Assembly (NCBI GenBank): GCA_965218865.1
Contig: CBDCME010000021.1
Coordinates: 1-16,853 of the forward strand
DNA: 16,853 nt
Direction of reading: 5' to 3'
Source: CBDCME01 sp965218865
Lineage (GTDB): Bacteria > Pseudomonadota > Alphaproteobacteria > JAAXGF01
A program made the translations under genes and the position numbers. Below, piece by piece: positions 1 through 6,704 of the stretch. Each line of letters opens with the position of its first letter. Position 1 is the stretch's first letter. A model generated the notes under the pieces. The model did no database searches and was not told where the DNA came from. It saw nothing but the letters and a program-made list of their open reading frames with translations.

Positions 1-159
1 CAGTGGCGGAATAGGAGTCATGCCTGCGGCATGCGCGCGCACGACGGCGTGCGGTTTCGGATTCAATCCGCTCCCGCGATGCTTACGGTCTTCGATATGG
101 CGCAGATTGGATGTTGAAAAATGCCGTATTATTAGAATGTTAGTACGTTCTCGAGCATT
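1..159. other. No recognisable gene; small hairpins
   Basis: I recognise no coding region in the first 159 bases in any frame. Two compact hairpins lie here: CATGCC-TGC-GGCATG around 19-33, and CGCACG-ACGG-CGTGCG just after it. The left arm of a longer inverted repeat begins at 119. The minus-strand cupin reading frame that enters from 222 stops at 160, so this stretch should have held the rest of that gene but does not. Confidence 0.4.
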
Positions 160-172
160 TCATACGGCATTT
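119..172. repeat. 11-bp perfect inverted repeat with 32-nt spacer
   Basis: AAATGCCGTAT at 119-129 is matched by ATACGGCATTT at 162-172, an exact 11-base inverted repeat. The right arm overlaps the point where the truncated cupin reading frame stops (160-162). This fits a small inserted palindromic element or a deletion junction that ended the gene. No direct target duplication was evident by eye. An operator or attenuator role is also possible. Confidence 0.55.
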
Positions 173-222
173 GTGTCGACAACGACCCGGCGGTCGAAAT
201 CGATGTGTATGTTGGCGATCAT
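160..222 (-). pseudogene. N-terminal remnant of a ChrR-like cupin protein
   Basis: A 20-residue frame starts at ATG 222 behind a good ribosome site (GGGAG, 8 bases upstream) and reads MIANIHIDFDRRVVVDT followed by NAV and a stop. The phrase 'DF.RRVVVDT' is typical of the first strand of ChrR-like cupin proteins, which bind a metal and often act as anti-sigma factors or dioxygenase-like enzymes. The cupin metal-binding histidines should follow but are absent, because the frame ends inside an inverted repeat. The gene lies just downstream of the broken GST on the same strand, so the two were probably co-transcribed. The family call rests on about 15 residues and is tentative. Confidence 0.45.
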
Positions 223-248
223 CTCATCGACTCCCTTTGCTTGGGGGT

Positions 249-862
249 TCAGGCGGCGGCGCTCGGACGGCTCGAGACCTCGTCGTGCCACCGTTGCAGG
301 TTCGCCAAATGGGCCGGAATTTCGAGGTCGACCAGACGACCGAAATAGAGCGCGCAGAACGCCGTGATGTCGGTGATCGAAAACTGCTCGCCGCAAACGA
401 ATCTCCATCCCGCCAGGCGCTCGTCCAACCGTGCCATGGCGGTGTGGTAACGCTCCAGGTTCTTTTCGCCTCATTCCTTGTTTTGGTACAGCTCCAGGGT
501 TCCTAGGCCGGAGTGGCGTGATGGAAGTAGGCGGCGACCGTGTCGAACAGGGTTTGCTCGACTCGGCGCTGCCACATCTCGATTTCCGCCTTCTCCGTGG
601 GCGTTTCGCCCATCAGCGGCGGGGCCGGGTGGCGGGCCTCGAAATAACGGCAGATGGCCACGGTTTCGCTGATGTACGAGCCGTCGTCAAGCGCCAACGT
701 CGGAACGGTGCCGTCAGGATTCTTGGCGAGATACGCTTCGCCGCGGTGTTCGCCCTCGGGAACGTCGATCTCCTCGAACGGAATTCCGTTGATCCCCTTT
801 TCGGCCAGGAACATGCGGACACGGCGAGGGATCGGAAAGGCATTGAACTCATAGATTTTCAT
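249..862 (-). pseudogene. Glutathione S-transferase, frameshifted and with an internal stop
   Basis: This is a two-domain glutathione S-transferase of about 204 residues, broken in the middle. The N-terminal thioredoxin-fold half (862 down to about 511) starts MKIYEFNAFPIPRRVRMFL. It carries the cis-proline motif GTVPTL and the glutathione-contact segment 'ISETVAICRYFE'. That frame stops at 503-505. Moving one base over (one G missing in the CCGG at about 507-511) restores GLGTLELYQNKE, then a TGA at 471-473 sits where family members usually have Trp. Reading on gives GEKNLERYHTAMARLDERL and the C-terminal helical domain with the N-capping box SITDITAF, ending at 249. The start has a ribosome site (GGAG about 9 bases upstream). 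Two independent lesions, one a substitution, argue for a true pseudogene. Confidence 0.85.
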
Positions 863-886
863 CGGCCTTGCTCCATCTGTTTGTTT

Positions 887-930
887 CTACCTATCGATCG
901 GTAGTTCCTACTTACTTATGCATAGATAGG
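887..930. promoter_or_regulatory. Operator-like palindromes between GST promoter and start
   Basis: CTACCTATCGATCGGTAG at 887-904 is an 18-base palindrome with one mismatched pair (16 of 18 positions symmetric). A looser one bounded by CCTA...TAGG (907-930) covers the -10 box. Palindromes built on ACCGATCGGT-like cores are common operators of TetR-family repressors, so repression of the GST by such a regulator is a reasonable inference. No regulator gene is present in this window. Confidence 0.45.
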
Positions 931-947
931 CCTGAGTTCCCTGTCAA
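919..947 (-). promoter_or_regulatory. Sigma70-type promoter of the GST gene
   Basis: On the minus strand TTGACA (942-947) is followed, after exactly 17 bases, by TATGCA (919-924). The -35 is a perfect consensus and the -10 is weak (3 of 6). It points into the GST gene, 57 bases from the ATG, and overlaps operator-like repeats. Confidence 0.5.
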
Positions 948-1224
948 CTGTTTTTTTGAGTCGCTCATGTTTCAGCCGGAAAACGCCGTTACCTGCCGGA
1001 AAATGCCGATGTCTGACTGTCTTTGGAGCAGGCCCGTCTTCAAGCCCGGAAATCATCGTTCTTCCAGATTAGCTTGACCTTCGACAACGGACTCGCCCCG
1101 GCCGGGGGCCGACCGCCGAGTCCGACCCGTTGCGGACTCCGCTTTGGCCGCTCAATTGCTCGACTTATTCCAGAAAACCCGGAGATCGTTATGCACCGAG
1201 CCATGCAACGCTATCGATGCGTCG
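948..1224. other. Non-coding stretch with a 14-bp direct repeat
   Basis: No convincing gene is seen. GCCGGAAAACGCCG (975-988) recurs with one change at 995-1008, giving a 20-base period. Its meaning is unknown. Confidence 0.35.
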
Positions 1225-1374
1225 TTAGAGAGAAAACCCCAGAGGGAGATATCCTACGCGGAGATAGAAATACACGAAGACGACAGCCATAGCAAAAACG
1301 ATGCCGACGAGACCGGCAAGCCAGAGCATGATCGTCGTGCCCTTCCGCGGGCCATACGGATTTCTCATCGTCAT
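1225..1374 (-). CDS. Small single-helix membrane protein (49 aa)
   Basis: An ATG at 1374 (a second, in frame, at 1368) opens a 49-residue protein beginning MTMRNPYGPRKG and ending YLPLGFSL. After a short basic N-terminus it has one strongly hydrophobic run (about residues 15-38, rich in Leu, Val, Ile, Phe), enough for one membrane-spanning helix, with an Arg right after it. The positive-inside rule gives no clear orientation because basic residues flank both sides. No good ribosome site is seen. I do not recognise the family. The frame is supported by its membrane-protein composition rather than by homology. Confidence 0.5.
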   Translation of the reverse strand: MTMRNPYGPRKGTTIMLWLAGLVGIVFAMAVVFVYFYLRVGYLPLGFSL

Positions 1375-1736
1375 GCTATTTTGAGACGTTACTTTCAATA
1401 CGCGACTCCGAATTTAGGATTGACATTTCCACAATGATTGTATGACAGCCCGGTCGCTCTGCGTCTGTAACACTGGTCACACCCCACGCTTCGCAACAAG
1501 GACTTTTCGGAAACTGTTGGCCGAAACGGGCCAAACTTACGCCTCTGTGTCACGATGCTCAATGACCAAGGATGTGGAAACGCGAAAAGATAGCACTCGG
1601 ACGAACAGGGGCTCGCGCCGTCCATGGCGGCAAGCCCGCCATTGTTTCTTCGGCGGCGCCCAGCGATGTTGGGCCTACCATGGCATGGTGCTATGGTTCG
1701 CGCGCGCTGTGCCGTCAAATGGAAAGGAGATCGGCG
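1375..1736. other. Non-coding stretch, one GC-rich hairpin
   Basis: Long open frames here on both strands lack recognisable domains or sensible starts and look like chance. ATGGCGG-CAAGC-CCGCCAT (1624-1642) is a 7-bp stem followed by TTGTTTCTT. It could be a weak plus-strand terminator, though no plus-strand gene lies upstream of it. Confidence 0.35.
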
Positions 1737-1907
1737 GTGGCGAACGAAAACGGGAAAGGGATGCCGGACTGGATCGGTCGTCTGTTGTGCCTGATCGGCA
1801 TACACGACTTCCGGACCATAGAAATGATTGGTGGCTTCGGTTCGGGGGGCGCGGTGCAAAAGGTCGAGTGCCGCCGCTGCGGATTGGTGGCCACGCGATC
1901 CGGGTAA
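1737..1907 (+). CDS. Small zinc-ribbon-like protein (56 aa), DUF1660-like
   Basis: The GTG start at 1737 lies 7 bases behind an excellent ribosome site (AAAGGAG, 1723-1729), which decides the start. An ATG eight codons later has no comparable site. The 56-residue product contains WIGRLLCLIGIHDF and later VQKVECRRCGL. The Cys18-x4-His23 and Cys45-x2-Cys48 pairs could bind one zinc. The order 'LC..G.H...' followed by 'C..CG' resembles the small DUF1660-type proteins often found in phages and alphaproteobacterial genomes. The function is unknown. No partner gene is apparent. Confidence 0.6.
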   Translation: MANENGKGMPDWIGRLLCLIGIHDFRTIEMIGGFGSGGAVQKVECRRCGLVATRSG

Positions 1908-2008
1908 GCGGGGAGCCTTGGCCTGCTCGGCGACACCTAAATCGGCGGGCGGAAGAATATTCAAAATATTGTTTTCGGACCGGGGGTTATGTTACAAGGC
2001 CGCTGATT

Positions 2009-2148
2009 ATGAGAGAATTCATCCTTCCCCTCATCCTATACCTTGTGACAGCGTGAATGATGTTGCCAAGGAGAAAAACCTGGTCCTTCCGCACTGGAAA
2101 TATGTTTGCTGCACGATCCGCTATGATTCAGATTGCTTCGAGCAATGA
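2009..2148 (+). pseudogene. Small secreted cysteine-containing protein, frameshifted
   Basis: ATG 2009 begins MREFILPLILYLVTA, which looks like a signal peptide but meets a TGA at 2054-2056. If one base is missing near 2052-2055 (GCG TGA read as GCG GTG AAT), the frame continues as VNDVAKEKNLVLPHWKYVCC and on to a stop at 2146-2148. The result would be a secreted protein of about 46 residues with three cysteines (CC and DSDC) near its end. The clean fit of a signal peptide to a Cys-bearing mature part suggests a real gene with one lesion. AAGG about 9 bases upstream is a weak ribosome site. The family is not recognised. Confidence 0.4.
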
Positions 2149-2289
2149 CCTCCGCGTTCCTCAATAGAAATTTTCCGCCATTTAATCCGGGTGCGGCATG
2201 GCTTCGTGCGCGAAAGCCGTGTCTCGAAGGAATTCACGGGCCGGACGTTGTGTACGATGACAGAAAATCGGGAACAAAATGAGGCTGCG

Positions 2290-2753
2290 ATGCGAGCCGG
2301 AACGATCATACTTACCTTGGTTCTTTTGTCTGTCGCCTCCACCGTTTCCATGAGCGCGGAATACCCGGGATCGCCATCCAAACACGACATTTACCGAGCG
2401 GACGCCCGTGTGTTGTTGGCGGAGCAAGGCGACGCCCAACCCGATCCCCGCGCAAATGATGATTCGAGCGAGTCACAGAAAGTCGCGGAATGGTCCCGCA
2501 AGAAAGGCCGCGAGCGGTGACTCCTACGCCCAATTATTATCTTGGGAGCCTGTACCAAAAAGGTGAGGGTATAGGCCAGGATAACGCCAGGGCGCACTTC
2601 TGGTTCAGCCTCGCGGCCGCGCAAGGCCACAGGTTGGCCCGGAATCACCGTGCCCTCCTGGCGGGACAAATGAGTGCGGACGAAATTGCCGAAGCGGAGC
2701 GCTTGTTGCGCGAGTGGAAACCTAATTCCGACGAGTCGAATGTGGCTGAATAG
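2290..2753 (+). pseudogene. Secreted Sel1-repeat protein with two +1 frameshifts
   Basis: ATG 2290, with GAGG 6 bases upstream, opens MRAGTIILTLVLLSVASTVS, a typical Sec signal peptide. After a low-complexity linker the Sel1-like repeat starts (VAEWSRK) but runs into TGA 2518. Skipping one base in AAGAAAGG (2500-2507) gives AASGDSYAQ. Skipping one more T at 2534-2535 gives YYLGSLYQKGEGIGQDNARA, HFWFSLAAAQG and a C-terminal helix ending SDESNVAE at 2753. This is the standard Sel1 (alpha-helical TPR-like) sequence, used for protein-protein contacts, often in the periplasm. Two insertions of one base each break it. A product of about 154 residues would result without them. Confidence 0.75.
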
Positions 2754-2801
2754 AGCCGATACGCGTTCCTCTTTCCCGACCTTACGTGCATGGCAGCATA
2801 T

Positions 2802-3116
2802 CTAGCTCTTGGCGTTTTCCTGATTTGCGGGGTTGACGCGGGACTTCAGCGAATGAGAAGCGCGAAAGACGACGACCCGACGCGGGGGGATCGGAACCTC
2901 CACTCCCGTCTGGGGGTTTCGTCCCATTCGTTGTCCCTTCTCGCGAACGGAAAAGGTGCTGAACGAGGGGATTTTTACTGCCTCGCCACGAGCGAGCGTC
3001 ATGGCGATTTCGTGCAACACCGACGCGACAAGCGCCGACGATTCGTTCTTGGACAAACCGATCTCTCGGTGAACCGCTTCCGTGATGTCCACACGTCTAA
3101 AATCCCCGCCAGGCAA
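2802..3116 (-). CDS. Integration host factor alpha-like DNA-bending protein
   Basis: This 104-residue protein belongs to the HU/IHF family. Residues 10-65 are the dimerising helices (DITEAVHREIGLSKNESS, then VKIPSFSTFSV). Residues 66-95 hold the DNA-binding arm with RNPQTGVEVPIPPRRVVVF, the signature closest to IHF-alpha. The tail LKSRVN also fits. IHF bends DNA sharply at specific sites and shapes promoters, recombination and phage integration. I chose TTG 3116 because AAGGA lies just upstream and the lengthened N-terminus matches alphaproteobacterial homologues. GTG 3092 is an alternative. The serine and threonine run replacing the usual 'GFGNF' suggests a divergent paralogue rather than the housekeeping copy. 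Confidence 0.85.
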   Translation of the reverse strand: MPGGDFRRVDITEAVHREIGLSKNESSALVASVLHEIAMTLARGEAVKIPSFSTFSVREKGQRMGRNPQTGVEVPIPPRRVVVFRASHSLKSRVNPANQENAKS

Positions 3117-3142
3117 AGGTTCCTTAAATTTTTGGGAACCTT
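3116..3142. repeat. 8-bp inverted repeat at the IHF-like gene start
   Basis: AAGGTTCC (3116-3123) and GGAACCTT (3135-3142) form a perfect inverted repeat with an 11-base spacer. It overlaps the putative -10 box on one side and the ribosome site and start codon on the other. It could be an operator. In a longer transcript it could also be a hairpin that hides the ribosome site. Confidence 0.5.
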
Positions 3143-3166
3143 ACGGGTCATTCAAAATCTGGTCAA
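3138..3166 (-). promoter_or_regulatory. Promoter of the IHF-like gene
   Basis: TTGACC (3161-3166) and TAAGGT (3138-3143) are 17 bases apart on the minus strand and point into the IHF-like gene. The -35 matches 5 of 6 and the -10 only 3 of 6. Confidence 0.4.
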
Positions 3167-3231
3167 TGACACCCGGACCCAGTGTGGCCTGAGTTAAACC
3201 CCCAGGAAGACGCGTTTGAATTGAATGAACC

Positions 3232-3250
3232 AAAAAAACCCCGCACGGGG
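3232..3250 (-). terminator. Rho-independent terminator
   Basis: On the minus strand CCCC-GTGC-GGGG (3250-3239) is followed directly by seven T (3238-3232), the classic form. It cannot end plus-strand transcripts because no T run follows on that side. It isolates the IHF-like gene from upstream minus-strand transcription, including the transposase. Confidence 0.8.
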
Positions 3251-3307
3251 CGGGGCAGAGTCATGCTTCGCAATCGGGGAGAATTAAACAACAAGATGAG
3301 ATTTGTT
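3232..3307 (-). ncRNA. Candidate small RNA ending at a terminator
   Basis: A -10-like TATACT (3314-3319, minus strand), preceded by a poor -35 TTGGTT at 15 bases, would start transcription near 3307. A strong intrinsic terminator ends it at about 3232, giving an RNA of about 75 nt. No open frame with a ribosome site fits inside. AACAA...TTGTT near the 5' end could pair. The terminator is clear and the promoter is weak, so the terminator could instead have served a gene now displaced by the insertion sequence at 3428. Confidence 0.3.
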
Positions 3308-3427
3308 ACGGACAGTATACCCCGTGGGTGACAGAACCAACGAAATATTTCCCGGTTGTGTGGTTATCCACAATGGAGCCGTGCTGGTGTCGCGAGGATG
3401 GTGGAAAATGGGAGGATTGGCGTAATA

Positions 3428-4591
3428 CCAACCGCCCTTAACATTGCCTTGTGCGATCCCACGCTCTGAGGCCGATGGACATGATCTTCCAAGGTCGGTC
3501 GGTCAGGTTGTTCCAGGCTTGGCAAGAGGCCTCGACGATGGCTTCATAGGAGTCGAAGACACGATTGGAGAGCCAGTTCTGGCGGAGGTATTGCCAGACA
3601 TTTTCGGCGGGATTGAGCTCCGGGGACTTGGGTGGCAAAGGCACGAGGGAGATGTTCTCCGGGATGCCGAGTTTGGCAGTGGTGTGCCATGCGGCTTGGT
3701 CGAGCAGCACGACGGCATGGGCGTTTGGGGCAACGGCCCGGCTGATTTCCTCGAGATGCAGGTCCATGGCTTCAGTATTGGCGCGCGGCATGACCAGCGC
3801 CGCGCCCTCACCGCGCTCGGGGCAGATGGCGCCGAAGAGATACGCCGAAGAGGTCCGTAGGTCCTTGACCTGGCGCGGGCGCGATCCCTTTGGGGCCCAC
3901 TGGCGCACCAGGCTGTTCTTCTGGCCGACGCGCATTTCATCTTGAAACCAAACCTCGATGGGCGTGTCCGGTGGCTGTGCCGCTACGATTTTCGCCAAGT
4001 GTTCGGGAAAACTTTTTTTTAAATTCCTCCTGTGCCCGCGCATCCTGGCCGACGTGGCGCGGGCGCGCGGAAATATGCGAGAACCCGAGCGCGGCCAGCA
4101 GCTTGCCGACGCTCCGCTCGTGATAGTCCACGCCGAAGCGCGTTCGGATCAGTTGCTTGAGATCGATGCAGCGCCAGCGCACGACCCCATCCCGTTCGGG
4201 ATCGGGACCGGCCTCGATAGCCCGCGAAAGCGCCGCCATTTGCGACGGCGTCAACCGACGCAACGCCCCGTTCGGCTTGCGGTCGATCAGACCGGCCGGA
4301 CCTCCCACGTTGAACCGGTGAACCCAGTCCCGCAACGTCTGCCGATCCATGCCGCCAATACCCGCCGCGCACGCTCGATCCATCCCATCGTAGATGGCCG
4401 CCATCGACAAAAGCCGTCGCGCCTGGTTCCCATCATCGCTCCGTGCCGCAAGAACACGGACTCTTTCAGCATCAAAGTCGTTTCGCAAAGGAATCGTTGG
4501 CATTGAACACACTCCCTTGTTGCCAACAACCTTGAATCACACAAAACCTAGCGTGTAAACCTTTGCGCGAGTCAAACTCTAGGGCGGTTGG
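3428..4591 (-). mobile_element. IS630-family element, copy 1 (1164 bp)
   Basis: The element is bounded by the inverted ends CCAACCGCCCT (left) and its complement ending GGGCGGTTGG (right), with the TA dinucleotide flanking each side (3426-3427 and 4592-4593) as expected for IS630 insertion into TA. It holds one transposase gene in two overlapping frames, transcribed leftwards. It is nearly identical to the inverted copy at 9228-10390 and is the copy with both reading frames open. Confidence 0.9.
3438..4503 (-). CDS. IS630-family transposase in two frames joined across an A8 run
   Basis: The first frame starts at ATG 4503, 8 bases after GGGAG. It encodes the helix-turn-helix DNA-binding half (QTLRDWVHRFNVGGPAGLID, then a second winged-helix unit). 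At 4013-4020 eight A (minus strand) precede GTTTT. From there the second frame supplies the DDE catalytic half: VWFQDEM with the first Asp, VVLLDQAAWH with the second, and SPELNPAENVW with the Glu, ending at 3438. A +1 ribosomal slip, or transcript slippage on the A8 run, would fuse them (EEFKKSFPEHLAK). Both copies share the run, so the shift looks like a property of the element, as reported for other IS630 members. Confidence 0.85.
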
Positions 4592-4625
4592 TATTAGCTC
4601 CTGCTTGAAGAAACCTAGAACTGGC

Positions 4626-4645
4626 GGCATGGAGCCGCCAAGCCC
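4626..4645 (+). terminator. Hairpin, possible terminator
   Basis: A perfect 7-bp stem, TGGCGGC-ATGGA-GCCGCCA, is followed by AGCCCATTTTCTTT. The T tract is interrupted and starts late, so a terminator role is only possible. It lies just inside the bracketed segment and upstream of the promoter for the next gene. Confidence 0.3.
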
Positions 4646-4665
4646 ATTTTCTTTCGGCGTTAAAA

Positions 4666-4694
4666 TGGATCAGCACCGCCACTGCTGGTATAAT
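4666..4694 (+). promoter_or_regulatory. Extended -10 promoter for the wHTH-cyclophilin gene
   Basis: A perfect TATAAT (4689-4694) is preceded by TG one base upstream (extended -10) and, 17 bases away, by TGGATC (3 of 6 for a -35). It points into the gene at 4781, leaving a leader of about 80 bases. The leader contains the inverted repeat CCTTTGT...ACAAAGG. Confidence 0.5.
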
Positions 4695-4780
4695 CCTGAG
4701 GGCCGTCAACATCCCCGATCGCGGCCGGGCCTTTGTGCTGTTCCTCAAATGGCGACAAAGGTTAAAGAGGGGATCTGATC

Positions 4781-5635
4781 ATGAAGTACCTCGCCATTGC
4801 CCTCGCCTGTTTACTTGTCGCCGCTCCCGTGCGGGCCGACGGCCCCATTCCCACACCCTTCGATGGTCCCGCGACAACCTACGAGGTGGCCCAGGAGTTC
4901 GACCGGCTGGTCGGCCTCTTGGGGGACGACGTTCTCAGGGAGCTTGTCTGCCGCCTTTCCTACGAACGCTACACCCCGGGAACCTTGAGTTATGCCCTCC
5001 ACCTTCCCAGGGACGAGGTGATGCGGCGAGTCGATGTTTTGCGCGGGTGGGGGTTGGTGCGGACGTTCACCGGTGATAACACGATCGTCGAGCCGTCTCC
5101 CGGAAAGGGCCTGCGCACGCTGCGGCGGTGGGCGGCCAGATATTGCGCCGAAGGCGGTGCCTGTGGGATACAAATGCCCAGCGAGCAAGTGCGAAAGGAC
5201 GGCGATTCCGAAAAACGGGCCGCCGGGGTTGGTGGCCAGGAGGTGGCCCCTCAAAACATTCTCCGCCGTTTGAAGATAACGATAGGAACGGTCCAGCTCT
5301 TGGTGGAGCTTTTCGACACTCCGACGGCGAACGCCATCTACAAGGGCCTGCCATTCAAGTCCAGCGCCCAGATTTGGGGAAACGAGGTTTATTTCGCGGT
5401 TCCCGTTCACGTCTCCTTGGAAGCCGACGCCCAGGCAGCCGTCAAGTCCGGCGAGCTGGCGTTTTGGGTCGAGGGCAACGCGATCGTGGTCGCTTTCGGA
5501 CCGAGGCGGATCTCCAAGGGAATGGAAATCCGCCTAGCCCCGGAAACCAATATCTGGGGCCGCGCCGTCGGCGACGTACATCAATTCATCGGCGTTTCCT
5601 CCGACGAGAAGGTCACGGTCGAAGCCGCCGAGTAG
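4781..5635 (+). CDS. Exported winged-helix protein fused to a cyclophilin-like domain
   Basis: The 284-residue product starts at ATG 4781 behind GAGGGG (8-base spacing). Residues 1-19 are a Sec signal peptide ending PVRA. Residues about 35-120 look like an ArsR-type winged helix: VLRELVCRLSYE as first helix, LHLPRDEVMRRVDVLRGWGL as recognition helix and turn, and TIVEPS as wing. The next helix, LRTLRRWAARYC, ends in Cys122-x5-Cys128. After a linker, residues about 165-277 match the cyclophilin-like fold of the TM1367/COG2164 type (VELFDTPTANAIYKGLPF, WGNEVYFAVPV, FGPRRIS, NIWGRAVGD). That fold has no proven enzymatic role. Cys57, Cys122 and Cys128 recur in the two other exported proteins nearby. 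The domain calls are from pattern; the combined function is unknown. Confidence 0.8.
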   Translation: MKYLAIALACLLVAAPVRADGPIPTPFDGPATTYEVAQEFDRLVGLLGDDVLRELVCRLSYERYTPGTLSYALHLPRDEVMRRVDVLRGWGLVRTFTGDNTIVEPSPGKGLRTLRRWAARYCAEGGACGIQMPSEQVRKDGDSEKRAAGVGGQEVAPQNILRRLKITIGTVQLLVELFDTPTANAIYKGLPFKSSAQIWGNEVYFAVPVHVSLEADAQAAVKSGELAFWVEGNAIVVAFGPRRISKGMEIRLAPETNIWGRAVGDVHQFIGVSSDEKVTVEAAE

Positions 5636-5720
5636 GGAGCGCTGTGATCGGGTCGCGACGGATCGCGCGGTCCGCGGCATTTACCCGCTTAATAAGTAGC
5701 GGTGGAGAAGGGAGTTGGAA

Positions 5721-6275
5721 GTGCACAAGCTGCTATGGTTGATTGTCGCCATACTTTTAGCTCTCCCCGGCTTTGATGGTGAAGCAAAGAATCGGAAGGT
5801 CGGGAGTGACGACAAAAAGGTCAACGTCGGCGCCGAGCGTCCGTTTGACGCGGTCAACATATTCGGTGACTTTGGCAGAAATACTCGTTTGCCGAATACC
5901 GAGGAGAACAAATTATGGTGGGAACGCATGGTGCGCGGGGAGGTTGGAAAGGATCGCTTCCTTATTCTTTGCGCGCTGAAGGATGGAAATTGGAAAAGCT
6001 TGGGTGACATACGCACTTACGTTGAATTCAAAATCCAAGAAACTTATTCGGTGATGAATTTGAAAAATATGCTTGTCCTCATGGCTGTTAGGCCGCTCAA
6101 GTATACATCACGGGGCCGGAAACCCCTGCAAGGTAAAATAGGAGAAGGTTGGGTGGAGAAAAACCCTCACGCCGACGTCTCGGGTATTGACTCACAGTGG
6201 CGAATAGAGCCGAGCGTATATCCTCTTCTATACTTCTTGCTGATGGGTTGTCCCGGGGATGACAGGTGTGAGTGA
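5721..6275 (+). CDS. Exported winged-helix-like protein with Cys-x5-Cys tail
   Basis: GTG 5721 has GGGAG 6 bases upstream. TTG 5715 in the same frame is an alternative, giving 184 or 186 residues. The start VHKLLWLIVAILLALPGF is a signal peptide or anchor. After a polar stretch, 'DRFLILCALKDG' corresponds to the first helix of the neighbour's winged helix, including its cysteine. The segment SLGDIRTYVEFK and following may be the recognition unit. QWRIEPSVYPLLYFLLMGC followed by PGDDRC matches the wing (I/V-E-P-S), the last helix and the Cys-x5-Cys end of the upstream protein. It lies 85 bases after that gene, so co-transcription is likely. No database family is recognised. The relation to the neighbours is inferred from these aligned landmarks. 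Confidence 0.75.
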   Translation: MHKLLWLIVAILLALPGFDGEAKNRKVGSDDKKVNVGAERPFDAVNIFGDFGRNTRLPNTEENKLWWERMVRGEVGKDRFLILCALKDGNWKSLGDIRTYVEFKIQETYSVMNLKNMLVLMAVRPLKYTSRGRKPLQGKIGEGWVEKNPHADVSGIDSQWRIEPSVYPLLYFLLMGCPGDDRCE

Positions 6276-6704
6276 CTGGCGGGGTTGGCCACGTTGGCTG
6301 TCGCGCGTCTCCAGTCGAGTGGGCGATTAACCTAGCGCATCGACCCAAACGGAGGCGACAGCCGAAGTTTGGAAAGTTGATGCATCAACAAGGGCTTAGT
6401 GCACGGAGGAGTGAACGAAGTGAATGCGCCGGTGCACTAGCGTGGGCATCTCAACAAGGCTCCATCATCGCCCCCTCGCGAAGGTCGCCTCATGGCCACT
6501 TTTCCCCGTGAAGAGGTGGGCGAAGCAGGTCCGATCCGGCCCCAATTTCCATCATGCTCGGCGATAACGGGGGCACACCGAAGTATCCAATGGGCAGGCG
6601 GGAGGCAGGTGACGGCCCCCCCGGTGAGGCGCCCGCTACGCGGGCACGCGGCGCTATACCGCCGCCGTTCGCCATGTGTTATTCATCACCATCCCAGGAT
6701 CATG
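6276..6704. other. Intergenic region dense in inverted repeats
   Basis: No gene is supported in this 430-base gap. It holds GGCTGTCGC (6296-6304) with GCGACAGCC (6355-6363), CCAAAC with GTTTGG around 6345-6372, a perfect 12-base palindrome TTGATGCATCAA (6377-6388), and TAGTGCAC...GTGCACTA at about 6397-6440. The spacer of the last includes GAGTGAACGAAGTGAATG, of a kind seen in REP-like dispersed repeats. It could be a structured leader for the phosphatase gene or a small repeat element. The open frame can be extended back to 6492, but that part has no recognisable protein sequence. Confidence 0.4.

Noticed and set aside
1395..1964. 189-residue open frame on the minus strand (and the opposite plus frame from 1442)
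   Set aside because: There are no domains or good starts, and they overlap the better supported small gene at 1737, which has a strong ribosome site.
6492..6704. Earlier start for the phosphatase
   Set aside because: The extra 71 residues have no export or family features and would bury the twin-arginine signal deep inside the protein; ATG 6705 has a ribosome site.
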